DNA of 64,000 nucleotides from Diphasiastrum complanatum (Eukaryota; Streptophyta; Lycopodiopsida; Lycopodiales; Lycopodiaceae). The position numbers and the translations under genes were made by a program. Positions 22,150 through 33,676 of the stretch are shown here, piece by piece (position 1 is the first letter of the stretch; the number at the start of each line of letters is the position of its first letter). The notes under the pieces are model-generated. The model was not told the DNA's origin. It saw nothing but the letters and a program-made list of their open reading frames with translations, and did no database searches. The stretch is taken from the NCBI GenBank assembly GCA_029204225.1, contig CM055111.1, forward strand, positions 6,077,433 through 6,141,432, written 5' to 3'.

Positions 22150-25100
22150 CTAGCTTGGTTCAATCATTGCTTTACTAATCACTCCAAGTGATGATCTGAA
22201 CTTCATAAAAGGTGTCTTTTGAAGTGGTTTAGTAAGTAGATCAGCTACACATTTATTGCTTGGAACATGCTCCAAAGCAATCTCCTTGGCTTGCACCATT
22301 TCTCTCACAAAGTGATGGCATATCTCAATGTGCTTAGATCTTGCATGGAAGATTGGGTTACATGCAAGGTGTTGGGCTGATATATTGTCATTGTAGATGA
22401 TTGGTGCCTCCTCTGAATCCATGATCTTTAGTTCCACCAATAATCTCTTGATCCAAAGTACCTCCTTTGTAGTGGTTATCAAAGCTTTGTACTCGGCCTC
22501 GGTTGAAGATAGAGATATAGTTTCTTGCTTTTTTTAAAGCCATGAAACCACACCTTCTCCTATGAAAGTTGAATAGGCACTTATTGATTTCCTATCCCTC
22601 TTGTCCCCTGCAAAATCTGAATCACTAAATGCATGAAGGTTAATCACATCTCCTCTATATAGAATCCCAAAATCCAATGTACCCGAGATGTATCTTAGAA
22701 TCCTCTTAGCCTTTTTCCAATGGATATTCAATGGCTTTTGCATGGATTGGCTCAACCTACATACACTAAATCTAAGATCTGGTCTAGTTATAGTGATCCA
22801 CATTAAGGAACCTATAAGTTGCCTAAACAAAGTGATGTCCATGAAGGATCTCTCATCATCTTCATTTGGCACTTTTACATCTTGCTCCATTGGTGTGTCA
22901 ACACTTTTGCATACTTCCATCTTAAACTTCTTCAAAAGACTTTGAGCATAGTTTACTTGACTTATAAAGATAAAATCAGACCCTCTAAGTACTTCTATGC
23001 CTAAGATGAAGTGAAGACACCCTAGATCTACCATCTTGAACTCTAAGGATAGATCTATCTTGATTTTTTCAATACCATCAACACTATTTCCACTAATGAT
23101 GATGTCATCTACATAAATGAGTAAAAGTACAATACCAACATCATCAAACTTAATGTAAAGAGTAGGATCATATTCACTTTGAACAAAAGAAAGTGAAATA
23201 AGATAGCAATGTAGTCTTGAATTCCAAGATCTCGAGGCTTGCTTCAAGCCATAGATGCTTCTTTGGAGATGGCATACTTTGTTCTCCATTCCATGCTTGA
23301 TGAACCCTTGTGGCTGCTCCATATAGATATCCTCTTCCAAAAAACCATTCAAGAAAGCATTAGAGACATCCATTTGACATAGAATCCATCCAAAATGTGA
23401 TGCAAGTGCAATGATTAGTCTTATTGTGACCATCTTGGCCACGGGTGCAAAAGTTTCCTCATAGTCTATCCCTCTCTCTTGAGCATAATCTTTTGCAACT
23501 AATCTTGCTTTATGTTTGTTAACACTCCCATTTGCATTCAACTTAATCTTGAAGACCCACTTGCATCCTATTACATTCCTTTGAGGTCTCTCAACAAGCA
23601 ACCAAGTTTCATTCTCAATCAAGCCATCATACTCATCCAACATAGCTTTATACCATTCTTTGGAGTTCAATGCATCTTCAACATTAGACGGTTCTTCAAA
23701 ACTAGATAAAGCATAAGAAGTGGATGAGATACCCTCAACTTGCTGTCCTTTGCCTTGATATGTGAGCCTTGATGGCTCCACTTTTGCCCTTGAAGATCTC
23801 CTTGGTGTGATAGGTGGGTTTGGTGCTTGCTCCTCCATGAGCTCCTCCTCAAAACCAAGATCTTGCTCCTCGGCCATCTTCTTCTTGATTGTTGGAGCAC
23901 TTGAGCCTTCTTCAAGCATATGCATATGATTTTCATCAAAGATGACATCCCTTGAAACAACAAATTTGTTCAAGGATGGGAGATAGACTTTGTAGCCCTT
24001 GCTTGAGCTTGCATATCCAAGCATGATCCCTCTTGTGGAAGATGGATCCTCCTTGGTTCTTGTTTCCAATGGCACATGCACATAACATATACACCCAAAA
24101 ACTTTCAAGTGATTAAGATTGGGTTTCTTTCCATACAACATCTCATAAGGAGTTTTGCCTTCAATTGCTTTGCAAGACACCCTATTCATCAAGTAGTTTG
24201 CACATACAAGAGACTCACCCCAAAAGGATTTGGGCAAACAAGCATCTAATCTTAAAGCCTTAGAACATTCACATAATGTTTTATTCCTTCTTTCAGCAAC
24301 TCCATTTTGTTGAGGAGTGTAAGGACAAGAAGTCTCTTTCTTGATCCCTTCCTCCTCACAAAAGGCCTTGAACTCATTGGAGATGAATTCTCCACCATTG
24401 TCACTTCTAAGAATCTTGATGCTATGATTATGATGCTTTTCCACAAACAACTTGAACTTTACAAAAGTATCAAATACTTGAGACTTGAAGGAAAGTAAGA
24501 ACACCCAACAATATCTTGAGTAGTCATCAATGAAGGTTAAAAACATGGATGAACCTCCATTAGATTTGGTGCTAGCAATGTGCACATCCGAGTGTATGAG
24601 TTCAAGAGGATGAGATGACTTTGTGATGGAGTTAGGAAACACCTTCTTATGTGCCTTGGATAAGGCACAAGCTTCACAAACCTTGTCTTCCTTCCCAATA
24701 GACCTTGGTAGGCCTAAAGCATACTCCTCCTTGATCATAGCCTCCATGGAACCCGAGTTGACATGTCCAAGTATTTTGTGCCATAAAGTAAAGGTAGATA
24801 TCTTGCTCTTCTCGGCCAACATGACAACATTAGTATCCACAAATGCATCCAGCTTATAAAGTTTGTCAAGTCTAGTGCCCTTAGCCACTATCTTACCCTT
24901 CTTCTTGATGAAACATTCATTTGAAGCAAAGTCAACATTGAAACCATTGTCTACCATTTGGCCAACACTTAGTAGATTCTTTGTTATTGTAGGAATGTAC
25001 AAAACACCTTCTATGTTGATCTTTTTGGAAGATCCTAAGCAAAGGGGAATGCTACCAACTCCTTCAATCTTACAAGCTTCATCATTTGCTGTATAGATAG

Positions 25101-26118
25101 ACTTTATAGGTCCATCATAAGATAAGAGAGAAGAGAAAAACTCCCTTTTACTAGTCATGTGTGAACTAGCACCTGAGTCAATCCACCAAGGATCTTCTCC
25201 TTTGAAGCTTGTTGAAGAAAATATGGACATCATGAGAGAGTCCTCATGTGAACTCTCCTCCTCCTCCTCTTTGCTCATGTTGGATTGGCTTTTATCTTGC
25301 TTCCTCTTGAAGCATTCCGAGGCATAATGCCCCATCTTGCTACAATAGTAGCACTTCACCTTTGATTTGTCCTTCTTGACTTTGGTGGTTGATGGAGATG
25401 CCTTTGGGGGTCCTTCTTGATCCTCAAGCTTTGTAGACTTCTTGAATGTTGATCCTTTGGCTTTGGACTTGCCTTTGCCTTTGGTGAAGAGAGCTTGGTC
25501 ATCTCCACCTTGGATGGAAAGCCTATCCATCCTCTCTTGCATTTGGCTCCTTCTTGATTCCTCGGTCATGAGTGTGCCTTGGAGTTCTTCAAGTATGGGT
25601 AGCTTACCCATAATTGCATATCCCTGAACCAAATTGTCAAATTCAAAGCTTAGTCCATTCAATATGAGTTGAACAAGCTCTTCATCCTTGATAGGGTCAC
25701 CTAAAAAGGCTAGCTCTTTGTTCAATTCCTTTACTCTTAGGACAAAAGTATGTGCACTCTCTCCTTTCTTTTGATAGCTTCTATAGATTTGATTCTTCAA
25801 AGCTAACATTCTAGTTTGGTTCTTGGATTCGTAGACCTTTTGCAAAGTCTCCCAAGCATCTTGAGCTGAAGTGCAATCTCCTACCTCTCTTAAGAGTTCA
25901 TTTGCAACATTCATTTTTATGCAATGTAGTGCAACATTGCACCTCTTGATGTATTTGGCTTTTTCTTGAGGATGAATAGGTTCACCCTCCTTACCATTTA
26001 CAATTTCCATCAGATCTTGCATGATCATGATAGATTCCATTCTAACTTTCCATATGGAATAGTTAGTTTTGTTGAGCCTTTCATTAGTATCCAAAAGATA
26101 TGCATTTATAGATGCCAT
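22150..26118 (-). pseudogene. Copia gag-pol polyprotein, one nonsense codon from intact
   Basis: The start is MASINAYLLDTNERLNKTNYS and the frame is open for 1,194 codons. A TAA at 22535-22537 then follows SWL, at the place where relatives read SWxSKKQ. The same frame continues through the RNase H motif SLSSTEAEYKAL to the end at 22150, 1,322 residues in all. Domains in order: UBN2/gag about 10-190; zinc knuckle CYYCSKMGHYASEC 256-269; protease WIDSGASSHM near 312; integrase zinc-binding part 445-485; integrase core Asp510, Asp573 and Glu609 (IHSD, RSDNGGEF, GVAERRN); RT with IYVDDIIISGN near 1000; RNase H and the tail HFVREMVQAKEI after the stop. A single C-to-A or similar change, or a read error, would account for the stop. 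Autonomous activity may have been very recent. Confidence 0.93.
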
Positions 26119-26929
26119 CTAGTCTCCTAATCAAGGACTTGACACAAATGAAGGTTACTTCTATTGATTTGATTGAAGGTCTATCTTATCCCACTTCTTA
26201 GGGACCTGAAAAGATCAGTAATAGACTTCCTATAAAGATCTAAGAATGATCTCTAACAAAATCAAATCATAGAATACTAGAAACAATGCACTTGCTTGAT
26301 TGAAGTAGACAATACTAGTAGAATTGCCCCTCTTTCTATAAAGAACATTAAAGCTTCCAAATGATCTGATCAAGAGTGAATTTCAGCAACCTAATATACT
26401 TCCAAAATCACTTGTGAAGGATCTAAATGGAACTTAATGAGGATGCAACACAATCTACTATCCAATCACAAGCAAAAAATGATCAAAATTGATGAAAAAT
26501 TGATCTAATTTGGTGCATAAGTCAAGAAATGGTTGGACTGAACCTAAATCACTTTAGGAGGTGTCTACTACACCTTAGAACAGCCTTGAAGAGTCCCCAA
26601 AACTCTGATATTCCCTCTCCTTGAATGCTAGAAAGCCTCCTCTATGAAATGACCTCCAAAACTCGCTTAGAAATCAATGCTTGGAGCAAGCAAAACTTGC
26701 TATCTTGGTAATGTGAATTGAATTCAACTTTGCCTCTGGTTTTAGACACCTAAACACCTGCAAATGAAGTCACACAACACCAATCTCCAATGTATTTGAC
26801 TCACTTTGAGTTCTAGAATCAATACTAGATGCTAAGATCCAATCTACACAAGATTTAGATCAAAAATTGTGATCAAATTGAATGAAAATCAAGGATTTAG
26901 CTCATTTCAGCATTTAGGCTCTGATACCA

Positions 26930-27611
26930 TGTAAAAATTACAGCAAATAAGGATCCTAAAACACTTGAAATGATGAGGGAAACAATAGATTATGATTTCA
27001 TAAGATTAGCACAAGTTGAACCATCAAAATCCATCAAAAATCTATGCTTGAACCTCACTAAATGGCCCAAATCCTTGAAGAAGGCTTCACACGTGTGAAA
27101 GTACGGCCTTCCACAGTCTGAGTACTGTACACCAGACCTACATTCAATCCTATAATCATTATTAATCACAAGTACTCAAACAATTATGAACATAGAGAGC
27201 AATTGCACCATTATGAGAGAAAAAACATGAAATTGCTTGATTGATTTTGGTGAGATATCATCACCTATATATACATGATCCATCACGGTTTTGGGCAGGT
27301 ATGAGTAGCCCTAAACCTATCCCTAATGCTAATTTTGGTGGATCTTTCATCCCTACCAAGTTAGGGTTGGAATCTTGGAGATCCCTCAACAATGCAAAAA
27401 TTACCAAAAATAGCTCCTATTTTTTCTCCCTTGTATCTAAGCATAATTTGGACTCATTCCAAAGGTTCTAACACTTAGGTCTACTTGAGAACATCCTTAT
27501 GAATGGAATCCTATGCTATTTGGCATGTGTGACAAGCCACATCATGACCATCTAACTATTTACAATTCATATGACCAAAACTAGTCAAGCTAGAATTGTG
27601 AATTTTTAACA
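26930..27611 (-). repeat. 5' LTR of the young copia element
   Basis: This is the upstream LTR for leftward transcription. The complement of the initiator-Met-tRNA primer site, GGCTCTGATACCA, directly abuts its left edge at 26917-26929. Confidence 0.97.
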
Positions 27612-28073
27612 GGACAAAAACTCATTTTTTGTATTTTTTAAATGCTTTAGAGGTTTGTCGCAAAACTTACAAAGCAGTTCATGCAATCGAAAACTCGTGG
27701 CTTCAACGAATGCATGCACGACTTCAGAAATACCCAACATTACGGGGATCCTTACAGGGTCGAACTGTTTCTCCAGATGTTTTAAATGCAACTGCTTGGC
27801 TAAAACATTTCATAGATGTGCACGGAGAAAAACTGCCTAATTCCTTATATTTTTACTTGCCGAATAATTTTACAAAATTAGAAATATTTTTTATGTACAA
27901 AGAATTTGCAAAAACAAAAAATATTTTCTATTTGAGTTACTCATATTTTCTTAAAATTTGGTAAAGAGATTTTGGACTGGTAAAAATTCCCAAAAAATCA
28001 CGAATGATAGTATGCTCCACTTGCGAGTTGTTAAAGTCTGCAAAACAACTTGCAAAGACCAATGACGAGAAAG

Positions 28074-28229
28074 GTAAATATTAATCAAATTTATCATTCA
28101 TTTTAATACTTCCTATTTTGAAAAAAAATATGTTGCAATCTTTTTGAACAACATTATGTTGCAGTCTTTTTGAACACCATTATGGTATGATCTTTATTTT
28201 ATTAAATAGGTGAATCATTGTATTTTCAG
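28074..28229 (+). other. Intron in the candidate transposase gene
   Basis: The donor AAAG/GTAAATATT at 28074 and the acceptor TTTTCAG at 28229 restore a continuous frame (phase 1, giving Val at the join). A roughly 30-bp segment around ATTATG and CTTTTTGAACA is tandemly duplicated inside it (28125-28195). Confidence 0.6.
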
Positions 28230-30273
28230 TGGATGCTGCAAAAGCTTTTCAACTGCACAAAGATCAACAAACAGTTGAAAGACAAAAGTTGGTCAAGCAT
28301 CGAAAGAAATGTTTGGAATGTCCGCAAAAATATCTGGGACTTATTATTGATGACATGGATCCGAAGAAAACAATGTTGCTTCATTTTGTCAGAGTGTCCA
28401 AAAATTTGAACGAGGAAAATTCTATTCAGGTTCATCTCGTTGGAGCACTTGTTTTTAATGGCACTTTGGAGTCCAAGCTCTTTTTTAATAATCCCAATGT
28501 TCGAAATGATCCAAATTTGACGATCACCATTGTACATAAGATAATTTGCGAACTTGGTGAAAAACTTCCAGAAATACTTTTTGACAACACTGCTAGGAAA
28601 AATAAAAATCAAACGATTTTGGCATACTTGTCTATGCTAGTGGAGAATTTTTTTTTTCAAAAAAGTAAAAATAGGATTTTTGTTGCTAGGACATATCCAC
28701 GATCAAATTGATCAAATGTTTAGTTGTTTTTCTAAGAGGTTGAGACGCAAGAAAGCATTTTCATTACCAGTGCTTGAATTGTATGTGCCAAAGCCAAACG
28801 TGTCATTAATCAGACACACATATGATTTTCGTGATTATGTTAAGGCGTCCAACAAAACAAAGTGATGCGTAGCTAATATTAATGATATTAGCTTTCATCA
28901 CCAGTTTAAAATCAAATGTAACGAATCAGGCATTATATTATTATGGGGCAAACTATTTTCAAATTCAGTTTTGTGGCTACCTCTTGAAGGAGTTCGATTT
29001 TTGCTTAACATTCCATCGACTCAAATCAAGCTTGCTGTGTTGTCTCCCTTGAAGTCCTTGCTAGAAGAACAAAAGGCGCAAAGATAACATCGTGAGATTG
29101 ATCCATTTGCCTCATTAAATTTTTTGAAATCAAGAATTCAAGCAGCTTATCATTTTTTTGATGAGTTTGATTAGCATTGGTGGATGGACTTTTTCGAGGA
29201 ACAAAAAATCAGTTTGCTCAATCTTGAACATACATCAACAATTGATGAATTTCATTGGCCTCATAAATTAGGAACATCAACTACGACTGTCGAAGCTTCA
29301 GATCTTCCTCGAGATAATGATTTTCTGCAGCTTGTGCAAGGTGAAAAACATGAAATCTATGTGGGCTCAAGGAAGAATAGACAAAGTCTAAAAGTTGCAA
29401 AAATGAAATGGCACGGTGATTTGAATGAAATCCAAATTGGAAGCCTTGTTGCACTTCTAGCTTCAGAAAACAATGAAGGACATCCAATTTGGATTGCCAA
29501 AGTACTTGGTTTTATTCAAACAAAAGTACTACGTGTCCATTGGTTGCGCACCACTTCAACGAATGCTTTTTTGGGAAGGTACGAACTCAAAATGTTGCAA
29601 GTAGATCCAAAGGGCAAGAGAAAGATATTGCCAAAAAATCAACCAAGAGTCGACGATTTGAATCTACAAGATGTAGATGTTTTAATTTTGAATTAACAAT
29701 GACCAATCATCTACGAAAGTCAACAATATCTATATTAAAAGAACGACTTGGATTACTTGAAAAACCATCATCCTCCATTCGTCGTCAACAGAGAAAAGCT
29801 GATTTACAAGGTTTTTTGTCAACATTAGACGTGGATTCTGAGGAAGACATGCCAGTTGATTTTGATGAAGAAGACGGGTCTTCCACTTCATCAGCTGAAA
29901 ACGAGAGTGTTGAGAATATGTCAAGTTCTGAATTGAAAGACATCAGTGAAAATTTCTTAGAAAATGTACTTTAAAAAAAAGAATGTGCAAATATAATTTA
30001 AGTTATTTTGTATTTCAATGGGATTTTGAGTTTCACAAATTATTTGTTCTCTTGAATTATTATTTCATTTGTAATTATGATGGTTTTATGAAGTTTGCAA
30101 CAAAAAACTTGTAGCTCTTTATTTAAAATATGCATTTTTTTGGCTTTTTTTTAAAACAAAATTTAGAGATTTACTAAAAAAATTCATAATTTTGGCCTAA
30201 AACTAGGACCACTAAAAGACACCAAAAAAAATTACTCTTTTTCACGTCAAAGTCCAAAACAAATGTCATCGTG

Positions 30274-30457
30274 TTTTTATGATTGGACACAGAACTGTCT
30301 TCATGACTATATCAAAAAAGCGGATCAATCTGACCCCTCCACTACCCACCATCACCACTATTTCAGAAAACATTGTTTCTCCACTCCCTCCATTTCCACC
30401 CTCTTTCACTCCGCAACGTCTATTTTTTGGATTAGACAATATTTCCTTGGATAACTT
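30274..30457 (+). pseudogene. Unrecognised ORF, 3' part beyond the DNA transposon
   Basis: After the right TTTTTA duplication the frame from 14500-15026 resumes as YDWTQNCLHDYIKKADQSDPS and ends at a TAA near 30455. The second half is Ser/His-rich and less convincing. See the 5' part for context. No family is recognised. Confidence 0.4.
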
Positions 30458-30477
30458 GAGGCTACAGTTGTTGGATG

Positions 30478-32042
30478 TCAGGCACAAGTACAAGACCAAT
30501 GCGGATCTGTGCATACGAGCTTCACATCCCCAACATCACAATGCATACGAGATTTCAAAAGCAAGTGAAAGAGTTCATACTCAGAATCATGAAGTTTCTC
30601 AATTAATTCAACCGAGGAAATCATCGGCGATGGAAGTACATCGGTCTCTCCAAAAATAGAGACGGTCTGATCAAACTTATCTTTAAAAACCAGAGAATGA
30701 TTTTTAAAATCTATCTCTAAAGAGTCTGACTTGTCAAAAAACCATTCATAGCCCAAAATTACATCAGTCCGGTCTAGATTCATGACATGGAAGTCCAACG
30801 GCTCAACATAGTCATGCATCCGAAGCTCTAACTTCAAGACTTTGACATCCCAAATCTCAGTGTCCAACCCTGAGGCAAGATGGACCACGTAACGGTGATC
30901 ACTGGCCATGGTGGGCACTCGGAGCTTCTACACAAGTCGAGCATTCAAAAAATTGTGAGTACTACCTGAATCAAATAGCACATTCACGTCTTTCCCTAAA
31001 ATATTGCCTCTCACACGAAACAATACATTAGGCTTGAAAGAGAGTGCACTAAAGTTACAAGTACAATCACAACTATTTAACGAATTGACTTCCAATTTAC
31101 CTGCCGATTAATCCACAGTCATGAAACTTGATGACTTAGCTTTCCGTTTGGGGCACTGTTTAGCACAATGCCCGGGTTTATTGCAGAAGAAACACAAATC
31201 ATGTTTAAGTGCCGCCAACCGCGCTTTGTCTTTCACCACCAATTTTTTCTTATTCTTCTTCTTCTTTGACTGTTGGTATGCTTCTGCTTCTAGCTCGTCA
31301 AAAAATTGCTTCTTACACTTGTTAGATTTTTCTTGCCTGGGTTTTGGGCCATTTGGTTGTGCACGCTTTTCCGTGATGCAACAACTGTACTATCATAGGC
31401 TTTTGCCACACGGATAGCATCCTCTAGTGAGTTAAGGATATTTCGTTTGCATTCATTTTGATAGTCAGCAAGCAGTCTGACAATAAATTGCCACTATGCT
31501 AACTTACGATCAAAAAGCGGCACCTTGGCCAAAGAGTCCAAGAACTCTTGGACATAACCGTCTAGTTCCCGGCTGTCCATTTTGCAGTTGATCAACCAAA
31601 TATACAAGGCGGAATCGTCTATCGTGACAAAAGCTTTCCGAAATTTTGTCAGGAATCCATCCCAAGTCATCGGTTTTGTGGAAAGGTTCCTCCACCAAGA
31701 AGAGACTTTACCTTCCAAAAACAATAGAACCGATGATATCCGTTTATCCTCTGGGACATTGTGCAAGCTAAAACAGCTTGTCCAACGGTTTATCCAGTCT
31801 TCAACAACTTCCGGACGTTTAAACTTTTTAACACCGCAAAATATTTTCGGTTGGTAGCCCAAGTTGTTAGAGTTAATTGCTTGCAGTTGATTAAATAGAT
31901 TTTGCATTTGTTTATTCCGTTGTTTATTGCTCTGATGAAGTTCTAAAACTGCCTTGCCTATTGTTTGTAACAGTTTTTCTGAGTCTAGGGTGTCATCACT
32001 GCCAGGTGAGGCCGGCTGAATTTCCGTATTTCCCCCCATCAC
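30478..32042 (-). pseudogene. Ty3/gypsy gag-protease
   Basis: The frame starts at MMGGNTEIQPASPGSDD (32042) and runs to about 31494 with clear gag capsid sequence (FKRPEVVEDWINRW, FLEGKVSSWWRNL, DGYVQEFLDSLAKVP). It continues after shifts to a CCHC knuckle CFFCNKPGHCAKQC (31197-31150), and then to a retropepsin-like protease with LFDSGSTHNFLN near 30960 and DVILGYEWF near 30760. A stop at about 30929 and shifts near 31490 and 31100 break it. Pol beyond the protease is missing: the element is truncated at about 30478, beside the right flank of the DNA transposon. Its own LTR and primer site lie just upstream at 32225-32732, so this is the 5' half of a leftward element. Confidence 0.85.
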
Positions 32043-32224
32043 TTCCTAGTGATGTCGGGCGAATCTCGGTAGCACCCCCCTCCAAAATTTCATCAGTATC
32101 ATTTGCTTGCCAACTGAAAATTAAAAAATAATTTTGTTTCAGTTAACACATTCATTACGGGTATAATAGTTATCGAACCAAGCAATGTCTACAAAAACCA
32201 ATTTACAGACCATACGTGTTTATT

Positions 32225-32236
32225 GCTCTGATACCA
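32225..32236 (-). other. Primer binding site (initiator Met tRNA)
   Basis: The - strand reads TGGTATCAGAGC, complementary to the 3' end of plant initiator methionine tRNA. It lies between the LTR and the gag leader. Confidence 0.85.
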
Positions 32237-32238
32237 AT

Positions 32239-32732
32239 ATAAGGTCCTCACAACAGGATTCTAGCCTAAGCATACCATACAAAGCAACAACACATGGGAA
32301 CCGGTGGAGGTTAAACCAATCCAACCAAACCTAGATCGTACGAATCTAGCCCCTAAGCTATGGATCAATCATAGTCATGGAAAGAGGAGTCACACCAACA
32401 ACAAGTAACTACTCATCACAAATCAAACATACACTAGTGAGAGCCCAACAAGTATATTTATACCCTCCAAGGCCCATGCACTACTAGTAGTGCACTGTGA
32501 CACCTCACTGGACACCTCTGCAGCCTATCTGGGCCGCGTCATCTAGTTCCCTAATGACTCACTGATAGACCCATACCAACTCCACCACCATGTGTTTAGG
32601 CCTACAACCATTAATTATGACCATGTACACATAAGGGCCCCAATTCCCTTATAGTCACAATTAACTTATGGGTTGTTGGTCTACCGGTCCCTAGCGTGGA
32701 CACACTACCTGAGACCAGTCATGGGCATGACA
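32239..32732 (-). repeat. Gypsy 5' LTR (TGTCATGCCC type)
   Basis: On the - strand it starts TGTCATGCCCATGAC at 32732 and ends near 32239 beside the primer site. It shares long blocks with 58435-58745, including AAGGGCCCCAATTCCCTTATA and the final GGGCATGACA. The left end is approximate. Confidence 0.8.
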
Positions 32733-33129
32733 AGGGGAGTTACTACGGATCAATGTGGTTGTGGTTGGAACGTGAGCTGTTTGCGGTTGAATGCGGGTGT
32801 GATGGTTCAAAAGTGGTCACTATGGTTCAAGAGTGGACCCTATGGCTGTAATGTGGTTGTTACAACTTAAAGCAGATGCAGGTGGAAGGTGATCTCTTGG
32901 ATGCTCGTGTAGTTGCTCTTGTTTACGGTGGTGCAGCTTGCGGTTCTTGTGGATCTTCTGATATAACTCCTGAAAGCATCTGATATAGATGGCCGATTCA
33001 AGCTGTGGATCTGATGTATTTATATTCATCAGTTCTGATCATCGTTGGAAAGTTCTGTGGATTTGGTCCGGTTGAGATTGTGATGAATCCATTCTGTCAA
33101 GATTGGACCTAGAAACTTTGGTCGAGAAT
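32733..33129. other. Non-coding sequence upstream of the minisatellite
   Basis: A TGGTTCAAGAGTGG-like motif is repeated two or three times around 32800-32840. No gene is supported. Confidence 0.4.
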
Positions 33130-33660
33130 TGATCAAAACTGTTCGGTTGAGATTTGATCGATGGGCTTCGACTGAGATTTGAAAGAGCGTGTCGGCTTCG
33201 GTTGAGTTTTGAAAGAGCGCTTCGGCTTTGGTTGAGATTTGAAGGAGCATTTCGGCTCCGGTTGAGATTTAAGCAAGTGCTTCGGTTGAGATGGGAGCGA
33301 TGGGCTCCGGTTGAGATTTGAGCAAGTGCTTCGGTTGAGATGGAAGCGATGGACTTTGGCTCCGGTTGAAATTTAACAGAATGCTCGGTCAAGATCAGGA
33401 CTTAAGGTTCCAATTGAGAATTAACAGAAAGCTTTCGGTCGAGATTTGATCGGTAAGCATCGGTTGAGTTGCGACAGAAGGTCTGTGAAAGGCTCAGTCG
33501 AGATCTGATCGATGAGCGTCAATTCAGGTGTAACTCATGACATGGCAGGATTTTTTTAAGTAGTGGCTCGGTCGAGAGTTGGTGTGTAGTTATCCGATCT
33601 AGACGAGAGTCGTGGAGCTCAACTTGGTAATGAGCGGGAAGCCTCGGTCAAGAATTAAGC
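33130..33660 (-). repeat. Minisatellite with 24-30 bp CGGTTGAGATTTGA units
   Basis: About ten imperfect units of the form GAGCGCTTCGGCTTTGGTTGAGATTTGAAA follow one another, with 24-bp and 30-bp length classes, best preserved at 33158-33400 and decaying after. All three - strand frames stay open for 70-117 codons because the unit lacks stops, not because a protein is likely. It resembles, inverted, the short motif at 14270-14410. Confidence 0.75.
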
Positions 33661-33676
33661 TGCACGTCGGTCAGGA

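Larger units (their letters stand above)
21454..27611 (-). mobile_element. Full-length young Ty1/copia retrotransposon
   Basis: The element is 6,158 bp with two 682-bp LTRs (21454-22135 and 26930-27611). Both are bounded TGTAAAAATT...TTTTTAACA on the + strand and show no difference that I could find by eye. A perfect 5-bp target duplication GGACA lies at 21449-21453 and 27612-27616. The primer site TGGTATCAGAGCC (- strand, complement at 26917-26929) and a purine tract GTGAGGAGGAG (complement at 22136-22146) flank the LTRs internally. It carries one polyprotein frame with a single nonsense codon. It interrupts the candidate transposase gene and is younger than the DNA transposon that hosts it. 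Confidence 0.97.
20612..29974 (+). pseudogene. Candidate transposase, DUF7869-like RNase-H-fold protein (interrupted)
   Basis: The first part (20612-21453) gives a Ser-rich N-terminus, then after a stop at 21224 a Cys cluster ICCSSCCLQKLSIREI. A copia element then splits the gene at 21453/27612. Downstream come VCRKTYKAVHAIENSWLQRM and a block typical of a eukaryotic family with an uncharacterised domain. An intron at 28074-28229 has GT-AG ends and consistent phase. The core follows: LGLIIDDMD (near 28340), EILFDNTARKNKNQ (near 28575) and, after a frame change, GHIHDQIDQMFS (28689-28724). Conserved Asp residues in these three blocks would suit a DDE-type catalytic site. The tail (29184-29974) ends in an acidic Ser/Glu-rich stretch. 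Stops and shifts at 21224, about 27640, 28665, 28863, 29085 and 29694 make it inactive. The family name and the transposase role are inferred. Confidence 0.6.
15027..30273. mobile_element. DNA transposon with ParB-methyltransferase and DUF7869-like transposase genes
   Basis: Ends: CATGATGACA at 15029-15038 and, inverted, TGTCATCGTG at 30264-30273 (9 of 10 match). They are flanked by TTTTTA at 15021-15026 and 30274-30279; two extra A's at 15027-15028 are unexplained. Total span is 15,247 bp, about 9.1 kb after subtracting the copia at 21454-27611 and its duplicated 5 bp. Inside are two divergent genes: a methyltransferase gene leftward (20281 to 15842) and a candidate transposase gene rightward (20612 to 29974). 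The shared upstream region holds an array of palindromes. The outer 0.8 kb on the left is very AT-rich and non-coding. A partial second copy lies at 33677-34522. The gene calls come from motifs; that the two genes form one mobile unit is inferred from the ends, the TSD and the restored flanking frame. Confidence 0.75.

Noticed and set aside
30478-30514. Terminal inverted repeat of a larger transposon including the gypsy at 30478-32732
   Set aside because: The duplicated TTTTTA and the restored frame place the right end at 30273; the gypsy has its own LTR and primer site.
33029-33392. Leftward frames rich in SNLNRS repeats
   Set aside because: They follow the 24-30 bp minisatellite unit, which happens to lack stops; no domain and no start context.
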